Assembly: GCA_023014485.1 (NCBI GenBank)
Contig: JAJOZX010001859.1
Location: 62,001-126,000, forward strand
Reading direction: 5' to 3'
Origin: Bathynomus jamesi
Lineage: Eukaryota > Arthropoda > Malacostraca > Isopoda > Cirolanidae
Length of the DNA stretch: 64,000 bases
Positions 1-10,246 of this stretch are shown in pieces (position 1 is the first letter of the stretch; the number at the start of each line of letters is the position of its first letter). A model generated the notes under the pieces. It did not search any database. It was not told the DNA's origin and worked only from the letters and a program-made list of their open reading frames with translations. A program made the translations under genes and the position numbers.

Positions 1-763
1 CTGCATGTATCCACGCATTACGCTTGTTTTGCCATATAATAAAGGAATTAATCGCTGATAAAGAATAAATCTCGTTACGAAATAAGACATATCATGCATA
101 CTTCATCTTACAGTATAATTAAAAATTTAGTAACATACTGTTATTTACATACAAAATATACGTGAATCCATTACATAAAAACATTCTTTGGGTGAATTAT
201 AACCATGCGCTATCAAGTATAATTATAAGCAACATTTCTATAAGAAATTTTATCATATATAATTTTGTAATTAGGACTTTCAATTAAAGAATTAAAAAGT
301 AAAAATGTTCTCGATTAAATATCATTGGTTACTATGACAACTGCCGATTCTAAAATTAGGAAAATTACAAGCGATTTATCCCTCTTCATAATTGATCCAC
401 GTTTGACTGATTAGGCAGAATAGCAGTTTTGAGAGTTATCTCGAATATGGCCTGTTGGGTTTCCTCCCATTTTAATTTTATTTAAATAACTTTTTAAGAT
501 TTTTAGAAAGCTTTCTTTAATCTCTTATCATCAATTATATCTTTTAATATTATAAATTATGGTCCTGGTTCATTATATATAAAAGTATGTTAAATAGGAT
601 AAGTATAAATAATTAAAGAGCTATTATTTCTTAAGATGAGCCTTGAAGGGGCCAGAGATCAGGCCATCGAAGTAAAATTCGACGTGAACGAAGTAAGCAC
701 CGGAGAGACCTGTAAGAATCTTAGTCACTGTCATATTTACATGAAAAATTATTCAGTGGTATT
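1..763. other. AT-rich non-coding stretch
   Basis: AT-rich DNA with no supportable gene. An ATG at 636 opens a frame of about 50 codons just before the next pseudogene, but in a different reading frame from it. It could be the shifted 5' part of that gene or chance. Confidence 0.5.
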
Positions 764-2064
764 TATTTCGATGGTCGGAAAGACAAGACCAGAGCACAAG
801 TGAAGAAAGCTCACAAATTTGTCCGTCAAACTATTTCTGAAGAACACATAACTCTAATACAAGAGCCCGGCTCCAAGTACATAGGCCATGTGACTCCTTC
901 ATCAGGATCAGCCAAGGATACGGTTGAGGCGATCATGAATTTTCTGCAAAGAAATGATTTGATATCAAGGCTCTTATCGTTGTGGGTTGCGATGGAACAA
1001 TCATCAACACTGGCGAAAAAGGAGGTGTGATACGGAAACTTGAGGAACATTTAGAAAAACCCTTGCAGAGAATGGTGTGCTTACTACATACGAATGAACT
1101 ACCATTGAGACATCTGATGCATCATCTGGATGGCGATACTCGAGGTCCTACATCTTTCGTAGGTACAATTGGTAAATAGCTAGTTAACTGTGAAACCATG
1201 ACTCCTGTTAAATTTAAGTCAATCAATATCATCTTACCTAAACAATTGGACGACGTTGTTGACCTGAGTAGTGATCAAAAGTATCTGAAAGATATTTGCA
1301 GCGCTGTTTCATGCGGGATGGTCACGTCCAGTCTAGCTAACCGTAACCCAGGTCCAATTTCTCATTCTAGATGGCTAACCACAGCAAACCGAATCCTTCG
1401 TCTGTACGTCGCTTCCGCAGTACCATCTAAAAAGCTCATCATATTGTCTACCTTCGTCGCAAAAGTATATGCTCCGTGTTGGTTCTCTATCAAGATCAAT
1501 TCAGATTGTACGTTTGGAGCAAAACATCTATTTTCTATGATTGAAAAGTGTCGTTATTTGCCGAATGATTTGAAAACAATTGTTCAACCTGTCATCCAAA
1601 GGAAAGCTCACTTTGCACACCCTGAGAATTTGATTCTGAGCATGATTACCGACAACCGAAAGCATATTCGCGAGCTAGCAATTAGAAGAATAATGAAAGC
1701 CGGGGAAACTTCTGATGCAGCTGTCGGTATTCGACACTTTAAGGTACCAAAGTTGCACTTTGAAGCAACTGACTACACCGGCATGATAGACTGGAGCTCC
1801 ACAGAAAGGTTTGAGCCTCCACTCACTAAGCACCTGTCCAACGACTACCATCGGTCTTTGATCTCTGGAGGAGAATTAAATATTGAGATAACAAAATATC
1901 CCTGTCACACACAATCAATTGAACGAAGGGTGAAACTGGTAACAGAGGCATCGGCAGCTGTTTGTGGTGAAATAAATCGTAACGGATTTATTAGATCAAC
2001 AATTCAGTCTAGAAAACTTATGCCAAAATTTGAAACTGTGTCACAATACAAATTAAACAAATAA
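764..2064 (+). pseudogene. Broken member of an uncharacterised arthropod repeat-protein family
   Basis: Three collinear pieces make one decayed gene. The first (from about 764) reads YFDGRKDKTR. The second (982-1179) contains GCDGTIINTGEKGG and LLHTNELPLRHL. The third (1198-2064, 288 codons) contains HSRWLTTANRILRLYV. From memory these belong, in this order, to a multi-copy family of uncharacterised arthropod proteins that may derive from a DDE/hAT-like transposase (inference; the Asp of GCDGT could be an RNase-H-fold acid). Breaks: a frameshift between about 960 and 985, and an in-frame TAG at 1177-1179. The third piece is open to its own TAA. No terminal repeats were found. A retained exon of a younger element is the alternative reading. 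The family match is firm, the function unknown. Confidence 0.7.
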
Positions 2065-2509
2065 ACAAGTGGATCTGACAAGATATATTTAGAAGAGAAT
2101 ATGTAATATATATTCTCTTATATATTAGATATATTTCCTACATGGTTGGGTGGATGGGTGGGAAAGGGTGGAACTCGATATGCAGTTACCTCCTTGTGGT
2201 TCTGGGTGATTGCTATAGAAAATTGTTGCAATCAGCGAAGAGCTGTATTTTTAGAGTATATTTCGTATTTACATACTCAGATAATAAATAAAATTATTTA
2301 TATAAACGTGAAAAACAGAAACCACAATAACTGAGAATTTTCACTCTTATACTAGTTTTGAGTGAAACTTCAAGTTCACTGCGGGATATAAAGATGAATA
2401 ACTATCAGGCTAAAAATTTTAAAGTATTATTCTTTTACCTAGTCGCAACTTTCGCACTTATCGCCGAAGCCTCCCCCCCACCCAAAAAAGAAACACTCCA
2501 CCCTAATAA

Positions 2510-2558
<49 letters not shown>
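2065..2558. other. Non-coding spacer ending in a (TA)n microsatellite
   Basis: AT-rich with no gene. From about 2513 to 2558 it is an alternating TA run. The mariner-type element at 2559 inserted at its edge and uses TA as its target duplication. Confidence 0.7.
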
Positions 2559-2561
<3 letters not shown>

Positions 2562-3979
2562 GGTGTTTGAAAACTTTCTGTACAAATTGTAATGGGGGAT
2601 AGGCAACACCAAGACAAACCCTTTTCGTCTATAAGTGTATGTCCGCTGACGTCACCATTAAATCGTAGTACGCGTAACATGGAGCGCTTCACGACTGCTG
2701 AGATGGCTGACATGCATATGGTGTATGGGGCTGCCAATGGAAACGGAAGAGCTGCTGTGAGGTTGTACCGACAGCGCTTCCCAAACAGACGTGTGCCAAA
2801 CCACCAAACGTTTGCGCATTTACATCGGCAACTGCGAGAAACTGGAACATTCCATGCAAACATGCATGACACTGGTCGGGAGAGAAACGTGCGCACTCCT
2901 GACATGGAAGAAGAAATCCTACGGCGATTTGAGGACAATCCAAGCGCAAGCACGCGAGGTGTTGCACGTATCCTCGGTGTGAACCACGACCTGGTCTGGA
3001 GAGTGTTGCACGAGCAGCAGTTACATCCGTTTCATCGTCAGAGAGTCCAGGCATTACAACCTCGTTATTACCCTCTTCGTGTGGAATTCGCACGCTGGTT
3101 TCTGCAGCAGACAGCGGTGCAGCCTAATTTTCCGGCTTATGTGCTGTTCTCAGATGAGGCCTGTTTCACACGTGAGGGTGTGTTTAACATGCACAATTCT
3201 CACGTGTGGGCGCACGCAAATCTACATGCTACACGGGTGCATGCTCATCAAGAACGGTTCGCCGTCAATGTTTGGGCGGGTATCGTCTATGGCAAGTTGA
3301 TTGGGCCGTACCTGCTGCCTGCCCGACTCGACGGGCGGGTTTATCGGATATTTCTTGAAGAAACGTTGCCGGAACTGCTGGAAGATGTTCCCGTGGCTAT
3401 TCGTAGACGAATGTGGTTTCAACACGACGGGGCTCCAGCACACTCCAGCAACGATGTGCGGGATTATCTGAACGCCACTTTTGGGGACCGATGGATAGGC
3501 CGGGGTGGGCCCGTAGCCCGGCCACCGAGATCGCCCGATTTAACATGCCTCGATTTCTTCCTGTGGGGACACATGAAGAACCTCGTGTACGAGACTCCCA
3601 TTTACTCAGAAGAAGACCTCGTAGCAAGAATCGCTGTCGCCGCTGGAACTGTTCCAGAAATGCCGGGAATCTTTCGACGTGTACGTCGGTCAATGCTTCG
3701 ACGCTGTCGGGCATGCATTGATGCTACCGGTCGCAACTTTCAGCACCTTCTTTAAATAAACATGCCTTCTTTAAATAAACATGTTACGCGTACTACGTCC
3801 GATTTAAGAATGCCCGCGGCAAGCGCGAGTCTAGCCCACTTCACCTTTTAGCCAATTGCAGCGGCGCCCTCTCGCGCCGAATGGTGACGTCAGCGGACAT
3901 ACACTTATAGACGAAAAGGGTTTGTCTTGGTGTTGCCTATCCCCATTACAATTTGTACAGAAAGTTTTCAAACACCCTG
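2559..3979 (+). mobile_element. Complete Tc1/mariner-superfamily transposon (41-residue D-D spacing)
   Basis: The element is 1,421 bp and begins CAGGGTGTTTGAAAACTTTC. The arms at 2559-2659 and 3880-3979 are inverted repeats of about 100 bp that differ by one base in a G run. TA target duplications lie at 2557-2558 and 3980-3981. The single ORF is uninterrupted. Near-identical arms plus an open transposase indicate a recent insertion. A short direct repeat of the stop region follows the ORF near 3760-3780. Confidence 0.93.
2679..3755 (+). CDS. Tc1/mariner-type transposase with N-terminal DUF4817-like region
   Basis: A 358-residue transposase starting at MERFTTAEMADMHMVY. The frame is open 29 codons further upstream, but that part lies in the terminal repeat, so the internal Met is preferred. 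The N-terminal region (about residues 1-60) matches the DUF4817 helix-turn-helix-like segment common in arthropod transposases. A second HTH-like segment (STRGVARILGV) follows. Catalytic motifs are FSDEACF, FQHDGAPAH and RSPDLTCLDFFLW. The last two acids are separated by 41 residues, counted here from QHD to LDFF. All three acids are present and there is no internal stop. It would bind the TIRs and excise and insert the element at TA. It is probably functional or only recently silenced. Confidence 0.9.
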   Translation: MERFTTAEMADMHMVYGAANGNGRAAVRLYRQRFPNRRVPNHQTFAHLHRQLRETGTFHANMHDTGRERNVRTPDMEEEILRRFEDNPSASTRGVARILGVNHDLVWRVLHEQQLHPFHRQRVQALQPRYYPLRVEFARWFLQQTAVQPNFPAYVLFSDEACFTREGVFNMHNSHVWAHANLHATRVHAHQERFAVNVWAGIVYGKLIGPYLLPARLDGRVYRIFLEETLPELLEDVPVAIRRRMWFQHDGAPAHSSNDVRDYLNATFGDRWIGRGGPVARPPRSPDLTCLDFFLWGHMKNLVYETPIYSEEDLVARIAVAAGTVPEMPGIFRRVRRSMLRRCRACIDATGRNFQHLL

Positions 3980-3994
3980 TATATATACTATATA

Positions 3995-5463
3995 TATGGT
4001 GTTATCAAATTATGTTTCATAAATTACTATATATAGTCAGGACTAGTGTTGAAAAATAATCGAAACTTTACAAACCGGTTTTTGATCGATCTGTTTTTGA
4101 AAACCGGTTTTAACCGGTTATGACCGGAAAGTATAGTAATTTTTAAAAGCCACAATTGAAAGGTACTGACTTTAACTCTTAACAAGCATAGCTTATCGCC
4201 TATTTTTTGGTCAAAAGAATGCAAAAATGCAGCATCATATGTATGCGTATGAATAAGAAAATGACAACTTTGACATATTTTATTTTAGCCAAAATAATAC
4301 ATTATTCAAACAATTTAGATTTGAAATAATTTTTTAAAATAAAACATCTATACTTTGAAAGAAATAAACTTCTCTTTGTAAAAAAATTATAAAGAATAAA
4401 AATAAAATTTATCTCTATTTTGGAAAAAACATCGAAATAAAAATTTTTAATAAAAAAAACTTCACCTAGAAAACAGAAAATTGACTCTTCGTGTAAGAAA
4501 AATTATATAAATTAATTTAGATTTTATCCCTATTTTGGAAATGACATCTTAAGAAACAAAGGGCATTAAGGGTCTTATACTGCGAATAGGGCTTTAGTCG
4601 ACTGACTCTACACTACAGCCTACATGATGAGATAAACTGAAGATCGAGTTGCCAGATAGGCAAAAATTATACTGAAGAGCAGTTGCCAGTTTGTCACAAT
4701 TTAACTTAATAGGTAATGTATTCGAAGTTATTTTTTGTGCGCTGTAGCGCGTAGCTGCACGTTCGCGCAAGTTTGAGCCAAATAAAAATCAATCGATAAA
4801 ACCGGTTTTTTCTTTCGGTTTTCGATTTTTAGGGGAATTTTACAAACCGGTTTTCAACACTAGACTCAGGACGTCAAAGTGAACAAAAAAGTTCCTATGA
4901 ATATAAAAAAATCCGCAAATGCTTCATTTCCAAGATACATTGTTTCTTGGCCGAGGACGATCCAATTAAAATGAAAGTCATTAAAGTTTATCAAAGTTTA
5001 TTTACAGCAAGAGCTCGAAATGGTTTCCCTGCATCAGAGCACATACTTCAACGCGTCGTTGAAAATTTTGCAGCATACTTTCGAAAACACCGACATGGTT
5101 GCGTATTGTTTCTGAACAATCTTGAACACGTTGCCACAATTCATGTTATTAACTCCTCTTGCATAAACAAGATTTTTTAAATAACCCCACAAGAAAAAGT
5201 CAATTGCATTTTGGTTTCTAAAATGACAACTAACAAAATACTATCAAAACAAAAGAAAAATAGCTATCTAAACAACAAGACAACGACGACTTTGATAAAC
5301 TTTAATGACTTTAATTTTAATTGGATCGTCCTCGGCAAAAAAACAATGTATTTCGGAAATGAAGCGATTGCGGATTTATGTTCATAGGAACTTTATTGTT
5401 CACTTTGACGTCCTGAATATGCATACTGTACCAATTTATGAAACATAATTTGATAACACTCTG
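3995..5463. mobile_element. Non-autonomous long-TIR (fold-back) element split by a hAT-like insertion
   Basis: The left arm is 3995-4041, continuing at 4872 to about 5002; the right arm is about 5290-5463. They are inverted copies of roughly 175 bp. Both ends contain TTATCAAATTATGTTTCATA next to TA (3993-3994, 5464-5465), which suggests a Tc1/mariner-type origin. The interior has only a 77-codon chance frame. The left arm is interrupted by the element at 4042-4863; removing it restores the match between the arms. Confidence 0.75.
4042..4863. mobile_element. hAT-type non-autonomous element nested in a TIR
   Basis: An 822-bp insertion with perfect terminal repeats CTAGTGTTGAAAA. It is flanked by 8-bp duplications AGTCAGGA (4034-4041) and ACTCAGGA (4864-4871), one mismatch. 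Several AACCGGTTT motifs lie near both ends. The eight-base duplication is the hAT signature. No transposase is encoded. Confidence 0.78.
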
Positions 5464-5819
5464 TATATCCTTACTGGACAGATTCAAGTGAAGTAGTTTC
5501 TCCGCCTGATATACTCAGGCTAGTTTACCCAGGTGACAATTACCTTAATCTCTTCAGGTGGAGAACCCGCTCTGAGGAAGCATTCAACGCCAATTACAAT
5601 AGATGATTTTTCCTTGAGCCATCTGTAAGTCCTAAAATAGCATCAGATTTAGACAGAGAATTAACTCTGCCTGAAATTGTTTCCTAACCCTAAATCTCAA
5701 TCTTGAACTGTCTGTCAAAGACATTGATAGAAGTAATGGACTAATGGAGTCCTTATGCATCTGCAAACCAGGGATCATTTGCTTGGCCCTGAATTAGATA
5801 CCTATGGTAAGTAAATTTA

Positions 5820-5902
<83 letters not shown>

Positions 5903-5935
5903 ATGAAATCACAGAACAAAACGTGATCTTTTTAA
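5464..5935. other. Spacer with (CT)n/(TA)n microsatellite
   Basis: 5464-5822 has no recognisable gene. 5823-5870 is a pure CT run and about 5871-5899 a TA run. Short open frames across the microsatellite are artefacts. Confidence 0.6.
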
Positions 5936-6115
5936 TAAGCAAACAACCACAGGGAAAAGGAAAAGGAAACACGAAATCCGAGCGCTTTCGTGATATATTC
6001 ACATCTTCAGGGACGAGAAAGAACTACTTCTTTCTTGTCCCTGAAGTTGTGAATATATCACGAAGGCGCTCGGATTTCGTGTTTCCTTTTCCTTTTCCCT
6101 GTGGTTGGTTGCTTA
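5936..6115. repeat. Near-perfect 180-bp palindrome
   Basis: The arms of about 80-85 bp (starting TAAGCAAACAACCACAGGG and ending with its complement) are nearly identical inverted copies around a short centre near 6020. The left arm has one extra cytosine-type difference. (TA)n lies on both sides. This is a fold-back or MITE-like unit; no coding potential. Confidence 0.8.
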
Positions 6116-6130
6116 TATATATATATATAT

Positions 6131-6604
6131 ACATTCAACTGCAAAGAACACGCAGTATAAATAACGTAAAGAACGACGCTTGTATAGGAGATATTCCGCG
6201 CAAGACGAGAAAGAGAAAACAACAAATGAAAAAATGAAGTACCACCTGGGAATCGAACCCGGGATCTTCCGATTGCCGGTCAGACGCGATAACCACTACA
6301 CCATGGACTTCACTCTTCCAAATGCCGTAATTCCTCTACATACTCGCAGAAACCAATGCCCCAAGGGGGCACCTCCCGCATGCCGTAACATTATATACAT
6401 TCAACTGCAAAGAACACGCAGTATAAATAACGTAAAGAACGACGCTTGTATAGGAGATATTCCGCGCAAGACGAGAAAGAGAAAACAACAAATGAAAAAA
6501 TGAAGTACCACCTGGGAATCGAACCCGGGATCTTCATTTTTTCATTTGTTGTTTTCTCTTTCTCGTCTTGCGCGGAATATCTCCTATACAAGCGTCGTTC
6601 TTTA

Positions 6605-6607
<3 letters not shown>
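6131..6607. repeat. Nested direct and inverted copies of a tRNA-containing repeat
   Basis: A unit of about 105 bp (ACATTCAACTGCAAAGAACA start) followed by tRNA-like sequence occurs at 6131-6267. It recurs at 6397-6535, where only about 30 bp of the tRNA part remain. It then appears inverted at 6535-6607. TA-rich DNA flanks the block. The arrangement looks like foldback of a tRNA-bearing repeat during replication or repair. Confidence 0.75.
6236..6311 (-). tRNA. Degenerate tRNA-like sequence (probable tRNA pseudogene/SINE head)
   Basis: The minus strand reads a recognisable A box (GTGTAGTGGTTATCGC) and B box (GGGTTCGATTCCC). A 5-bp anticodon stem (TCTGA/TCGGA) closes a 7-base loop CCGGCAA. 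Problems: the base before the putative GGC anticodon is C rather than the invariant T, the T stem has one mismatch, and the acceptor stem pairs only with a bulged base. This fits a tRNA-derived pseudogene more than a working tRNA. A truncated copy of its 3' part sits at 6503-6535. Confidence 0.5.
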
Positions 6608-6639
<32 letters not shown>

Positions 6640-6652
6640 TATATATATATAA

Positions 6653-6683
<31 letters not shown>

Positions 6684-6928
6684 AAACCTTTTAAAATGCA
6701 ATGGTCATCCTAATAATAGATAATTAAGTCTTAAAATTAAATTCTGCTCTTCAGCTAAATAACTGTTAAAAGATTCATTGTTCAGATAAAATATAAAACT
6801 AATTTATTTACCCTTTGAATATAAATTTGTATGAGGTGTGGAATAAATTAATTTACGAGTATATTATGTATTTGTTATGTGTTGCCGTTTTCCCTAATTC
6901 ATATGACGTCATGTTATGAAACTTTTAA
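6608..6928. other. (TA)n/(GA)n microsatellites and AT-rich spacer
   Basis: TA repeats to about 6650 and GA repeats to about 6676, then AT-rich DNA with no gene up to the TTAA target site at 6925-6928. Confidence 0.6.
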
Positions 6929-7253
6929 CCCTCAACTACTATCGTTGGGTCAATTCTGACTCTGAGTACATTTGTTTATGTTATCATGGGAAATAATGAT
7001 AGCACTGGTCTGCGTTTGAAAAAATTTTTCCTGAGGTCAAGGTTTTTTAGTTGTTCTTTTATAGTTTTTGCATGCTGAATTAAAAAATGTAACTCATTTT
7101 GCTCAATCAGGTCAGGTTTTTATGCTATCTCAATTTTAAAAAAATAGATAATTCGAAAATAATCGTTATGAAATTAGCAAGTTTATTTTTTTAAAACGGA
7201 CTTAAATTGACAGAAAATGTACAAAGTATATAAAAAATGGTACACGAGTACAG

Positions 7254-8022
7254 TTAATGTGGACGAAACGGCTTTCTCAAAGACTTTCGTCTGTGTTCCA
7301 CAGCTGGAACGTCTCTCTTGAGGCACCAGCAGTAGTCCGCGAGCATGTTCACATCCCAGCGGCCCTGATACCTCTCTTCCATCACTCGAATATCCTGGTG
7401 GAAGCGCTCTCCTTGCTCCTAGCTGACATCACCGCAGTTGTCCGGAAAGTAGTCTAAATGCGAGCTGAGAAAATGCATCTTTATGGACATACGTGCACCA
7501 AGAGCCTGGAAGCTCTGCAGGAGCTCCTCGACAACACGTTCGTACTCTGGACTTCGGTGGTTGCCCAGAAAATTCGTGACGATGGACTTGAATGCGAGTC
7601 AGGCATTGATCTCATTGTCCTCCATACTTTCGTCGAATTGATCATCTTTCATTAGCTCCCTGATCTGAGGGCCGTCAAAAATACCTGCTTTCAGTTTGCC
7701 CTCACTGACGCGTGGAAATTTCTGATTCAGGAAAGCGAAAGCTCGGCTTTCTTTGTTGAGTGCTCTGACGAAATTCTTCATAAGTCCGAGCTTGATGTGC
7801 AGCGGCTGAAGTAGAATCATCTGCGGATTCACGAGAGCGTGTGACAGAACGTTGTGCGAACCTGGTTCCAGGCCACGTCTTGCTGGCCAGTCGCGTTGTA
7901 CGTAGTGTTGCTTGTCTGCTCGGCTGTCCCGCAGACAGAGAAAACAGGGGTATTTGGTGTAGCCGCCTTGTAGACCCAGCACTAGGGCTATAACCTATAA
8001 AAAATATATATATATCAGGGCC

Positions 8023-8089
<67 letters not shown>

Positions 8090-8304
8090 GATACACACAG
8101 ACCGTGCATGGAACAAGGAACTCTTCTGGGATAATTAAATCCACTATAGTCCGAATAAGTAATGGTAAATGACAAATACCATAGTTTTTCTTTTTCATGA
8201 TGCAAGCCCGACGTGGGCAACGGGTCCCTCGCAAAGAGGTCCCATAAATATAGCTTCCCTGTATGTATCATAAAAGAACTCAGGGAACCATTCTGAGTTC
8301 ATTC

Positions 8305-8353
<49 letters not shown>

Positions 8354-9433
8354 TTTTTTTGTAGACACGAACATACCTTTAGGCTTTAGGTCTCCGCATA
8401 TCATCCAATTGTGATGTTTGTACTTCAAAGCAGTTAGCAAAAGCTCCATGTTACTATAACTTTCAGTCATCTGCACCGAGTGACCCACCGGAACAGACGC
8501 GACCTTGTTACCATTGTAGAGTAGTACTGCTTTCAAGCTTCTGCTTGAGGAGTCGATGAAGAGCCGCCATTCTGTAGGGTCATACGCTAAACCCATAGCT
8601 GCAATGAGGCCGTTGACGTTGTTACAGTAAACCAGCGAAGCTTCTTCGTCCAACGTGAAATATTCTCGAAACTCTTCTTCGCGGCTGCGATACCAGAAGA
8701 ATGTTGTTTCTGGAGCTAACAAACGATTTTCGCGAAGACGTGACCCTAGCAACCGAGCAGATTCTTTGGACAAGCACAAATCTCTTGTCAAATCGTTCAA
8801 CTCAGCTTGGCTCAAGAGTTTGGGTTGACTTGTCTCGGCAGTAGGTTGGTATGTACCAGATATGTCACCGTCATCCATTTCTTCATCTGAGTCGGACGAC
8901 GAATCAAATTTGTCGGGCGGTGTTGGAATTGGAATTTCTGGTCCATGAGGCACTGGCTTTATGGCAGATGGCACGTCTGGATACTTTACGTGTTGCTTGT
9001 TTTTTCGATTTATGCCTAAAAGGAAACAGATAAAGACATAAAGATAAGATAAAGACATATCTCATATATTGTCAGGCATATTTTTGTAAGTATAAAATGA
9101 AATTCATACTAAATTCATACTAACTTACCTTGTAGGCTTGTCATACAGAAATAACAGTCAGTAGTATGATCTCTTCCTTCCCTCCACACCATTGGGATAC
9201 CAAAAGGTAGACACTCTACCTTCTTGTGGCTCTAGCGCCGCAGACTTTCAACGCAAGTTTTGAAGCATATGTGAGGGGCAAAGGCTTTGTCCTGGTCACC
9301 AAGTTTAATTCCAAAGTAGGCGTGATAGCTTTTCCTCACAAAATGTGTGATGTTTGACTGCCGGTCTGACATAGTGACTTTACCACAGATGTAGCAGAAC
9401 CTGTTTGGGTCATTCTTACACATTCTATTCATG
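7254..9433 (-). pseudogene. Three-exon zinc-finger / YTKYPCFLC-family gene, decayed
   Basis: Exon 1 (9433-9129) starts MNRMCKND and has a treble-clef-like CYIC...H..C finger. Exon 2 (9015-8377) has an acidic linker, then WRLFIDSS and ICGDLK. Exon 3 (7994-7254) has GGYTKYPCFLCLRDSR, a PHIKLG-like PLHIKLG segment, and EQGERFHQD before the terminal TAA. Introns have good sites: GTAAGT with acceptor CCTTTTAG, and GTATGT with acceptor TTTTATAG. From memory this is a repeated, uncharacterised protein family of insects and other invertebrates. Breaks: an in-frame TAG in exon 1 (after LRR), TGA and TAG in exon 3, and a 7-bp tandem duplication at the exon 2 donor that spoils the phase. Intron 2 has grown by (TA)n and a repeat also seen near 23.5 kb. 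The Asp, Asp and Glu in the quoted motifs could be a DDE triad (inference). Confidence 0.8.
8020..8350. repeat. (TA)n arrays and a dispersed repeat inside intron 2
   Basis: TA runs at about 8025-8087 and 8310-8347 bracket about 220 bp. That stretch resembles the arms of the fold-back repeat at 23470-23840 (shared CCACTATAGTCCGAATAAGT and CTTTTTCATGATG). This is a later insertion into the intron of the transposon gene. Confidence 0.7.
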
Positions 9434-9721
9434 CTGAAAAACAGTAATGACAATCGTAATTAGAAATAAGTTGTGTCTGTTTATTATATAGAGCTTGGCT
9501 AACACTTGGTTAAAATGTAAGTCTGTTTTAAAAAAATAAACTTGCTCATTTCAAACGATTAATTATTTATCTAATTTTTTTAAAATTGAGATAGCATAAA
9601 AACCTGACCTGATTGAGCAAAATGAGTTACATTTTTTAATTCAGCAGGCAAAACTTATAAAAGAACAACTAAAAAAACCTTGACCTCAAAAATGACGCAG
9701 ACCAGTGATAGTAGTTAAGGG

Positions 9722-10246
9722 TTAAAAGGAATTAACTTCTGTCCGGTAATCTTGCGGGAAATACGAGTTCTAATCTTTAAATTTGTAATCGAAATCTAAC
9801 CAACGTCTAACCTTTAAATTTGTAATCGAGATTTCCGCTATCCCTCGCTTTTAACGCTTCATCCTGCGAGGGTATAAAGGTCATAGAGAAAAATAATGGA
9901 TGCCATATACCGCATTTAATACCGACGAAAATGGTCAAATTCGTCCGCCATATTTGTAAGGCCAAAATTAAACCAACCTGACGAAAATTAGCTTCGAAAA
10001 CATAATTTTCAATATTTACAAACCATATCTTTTATTTGTAATTTTAACCAATCTATAACAACCTTTCGAGTGGTGAACGAATAATAAAACAGAAATTTTT
10101 ACAAAACCAAAGAATTATTATCAATCATGACATAAATATGGATGCCTTAATACCCTCAGACCTGTTCTAGCCTCAGAATGAGTCCATGTATCGTAAGTTC
10201 CCATAAAAAAAAAAACGAAATGGTAAAAATAAAATCTTTTAAAGTA
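9722..10246. other. Non-coding spacer
   Basis: AT-rich, with two imperfect copies of CTAACCTTTAAATTTGTAAT and nothing else recognisable. Confidence 0.5.

Larger units (their letters stand above)
6929..9721 (-). mobile_element. TTAA-flanked transposon with ~200-bp TIRs carrying an intron-containing gene
   Basis: The left arm (6929-7205) and right arm (9518-9721) are inverted copies. The outermost 15 bases read CCCTCAACTACTATC and CCCTTAACTACTATC. The left arm carries an extra ~58 bp after this; both then run on from CACTGGTCTGCGT through a long shared AT-rich stretch. TTAA lies immediately outside both ends (6925-6928, 9722-9725). TTAA duplication is known for piggyBac and Kolobok elements, and piggyBac ends also begin CCCT. 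The encoded protein, however, is not a piggyBac transposase I recognise. The gene fits exactly between the arms. Confidence 0.8.

Noticed and set aside
2510..2953. 147-codon minus-strand frame across the (TA)n and the transposase
   Set aside because: Antisense of the transposase ORF plus IYIYIY repeats from the microsatellite.
4947..5180. 77-codon frame inside the fold-back element
   Set aside because: No transposase motif; its 5' part lies in the TIR. Probably chance.
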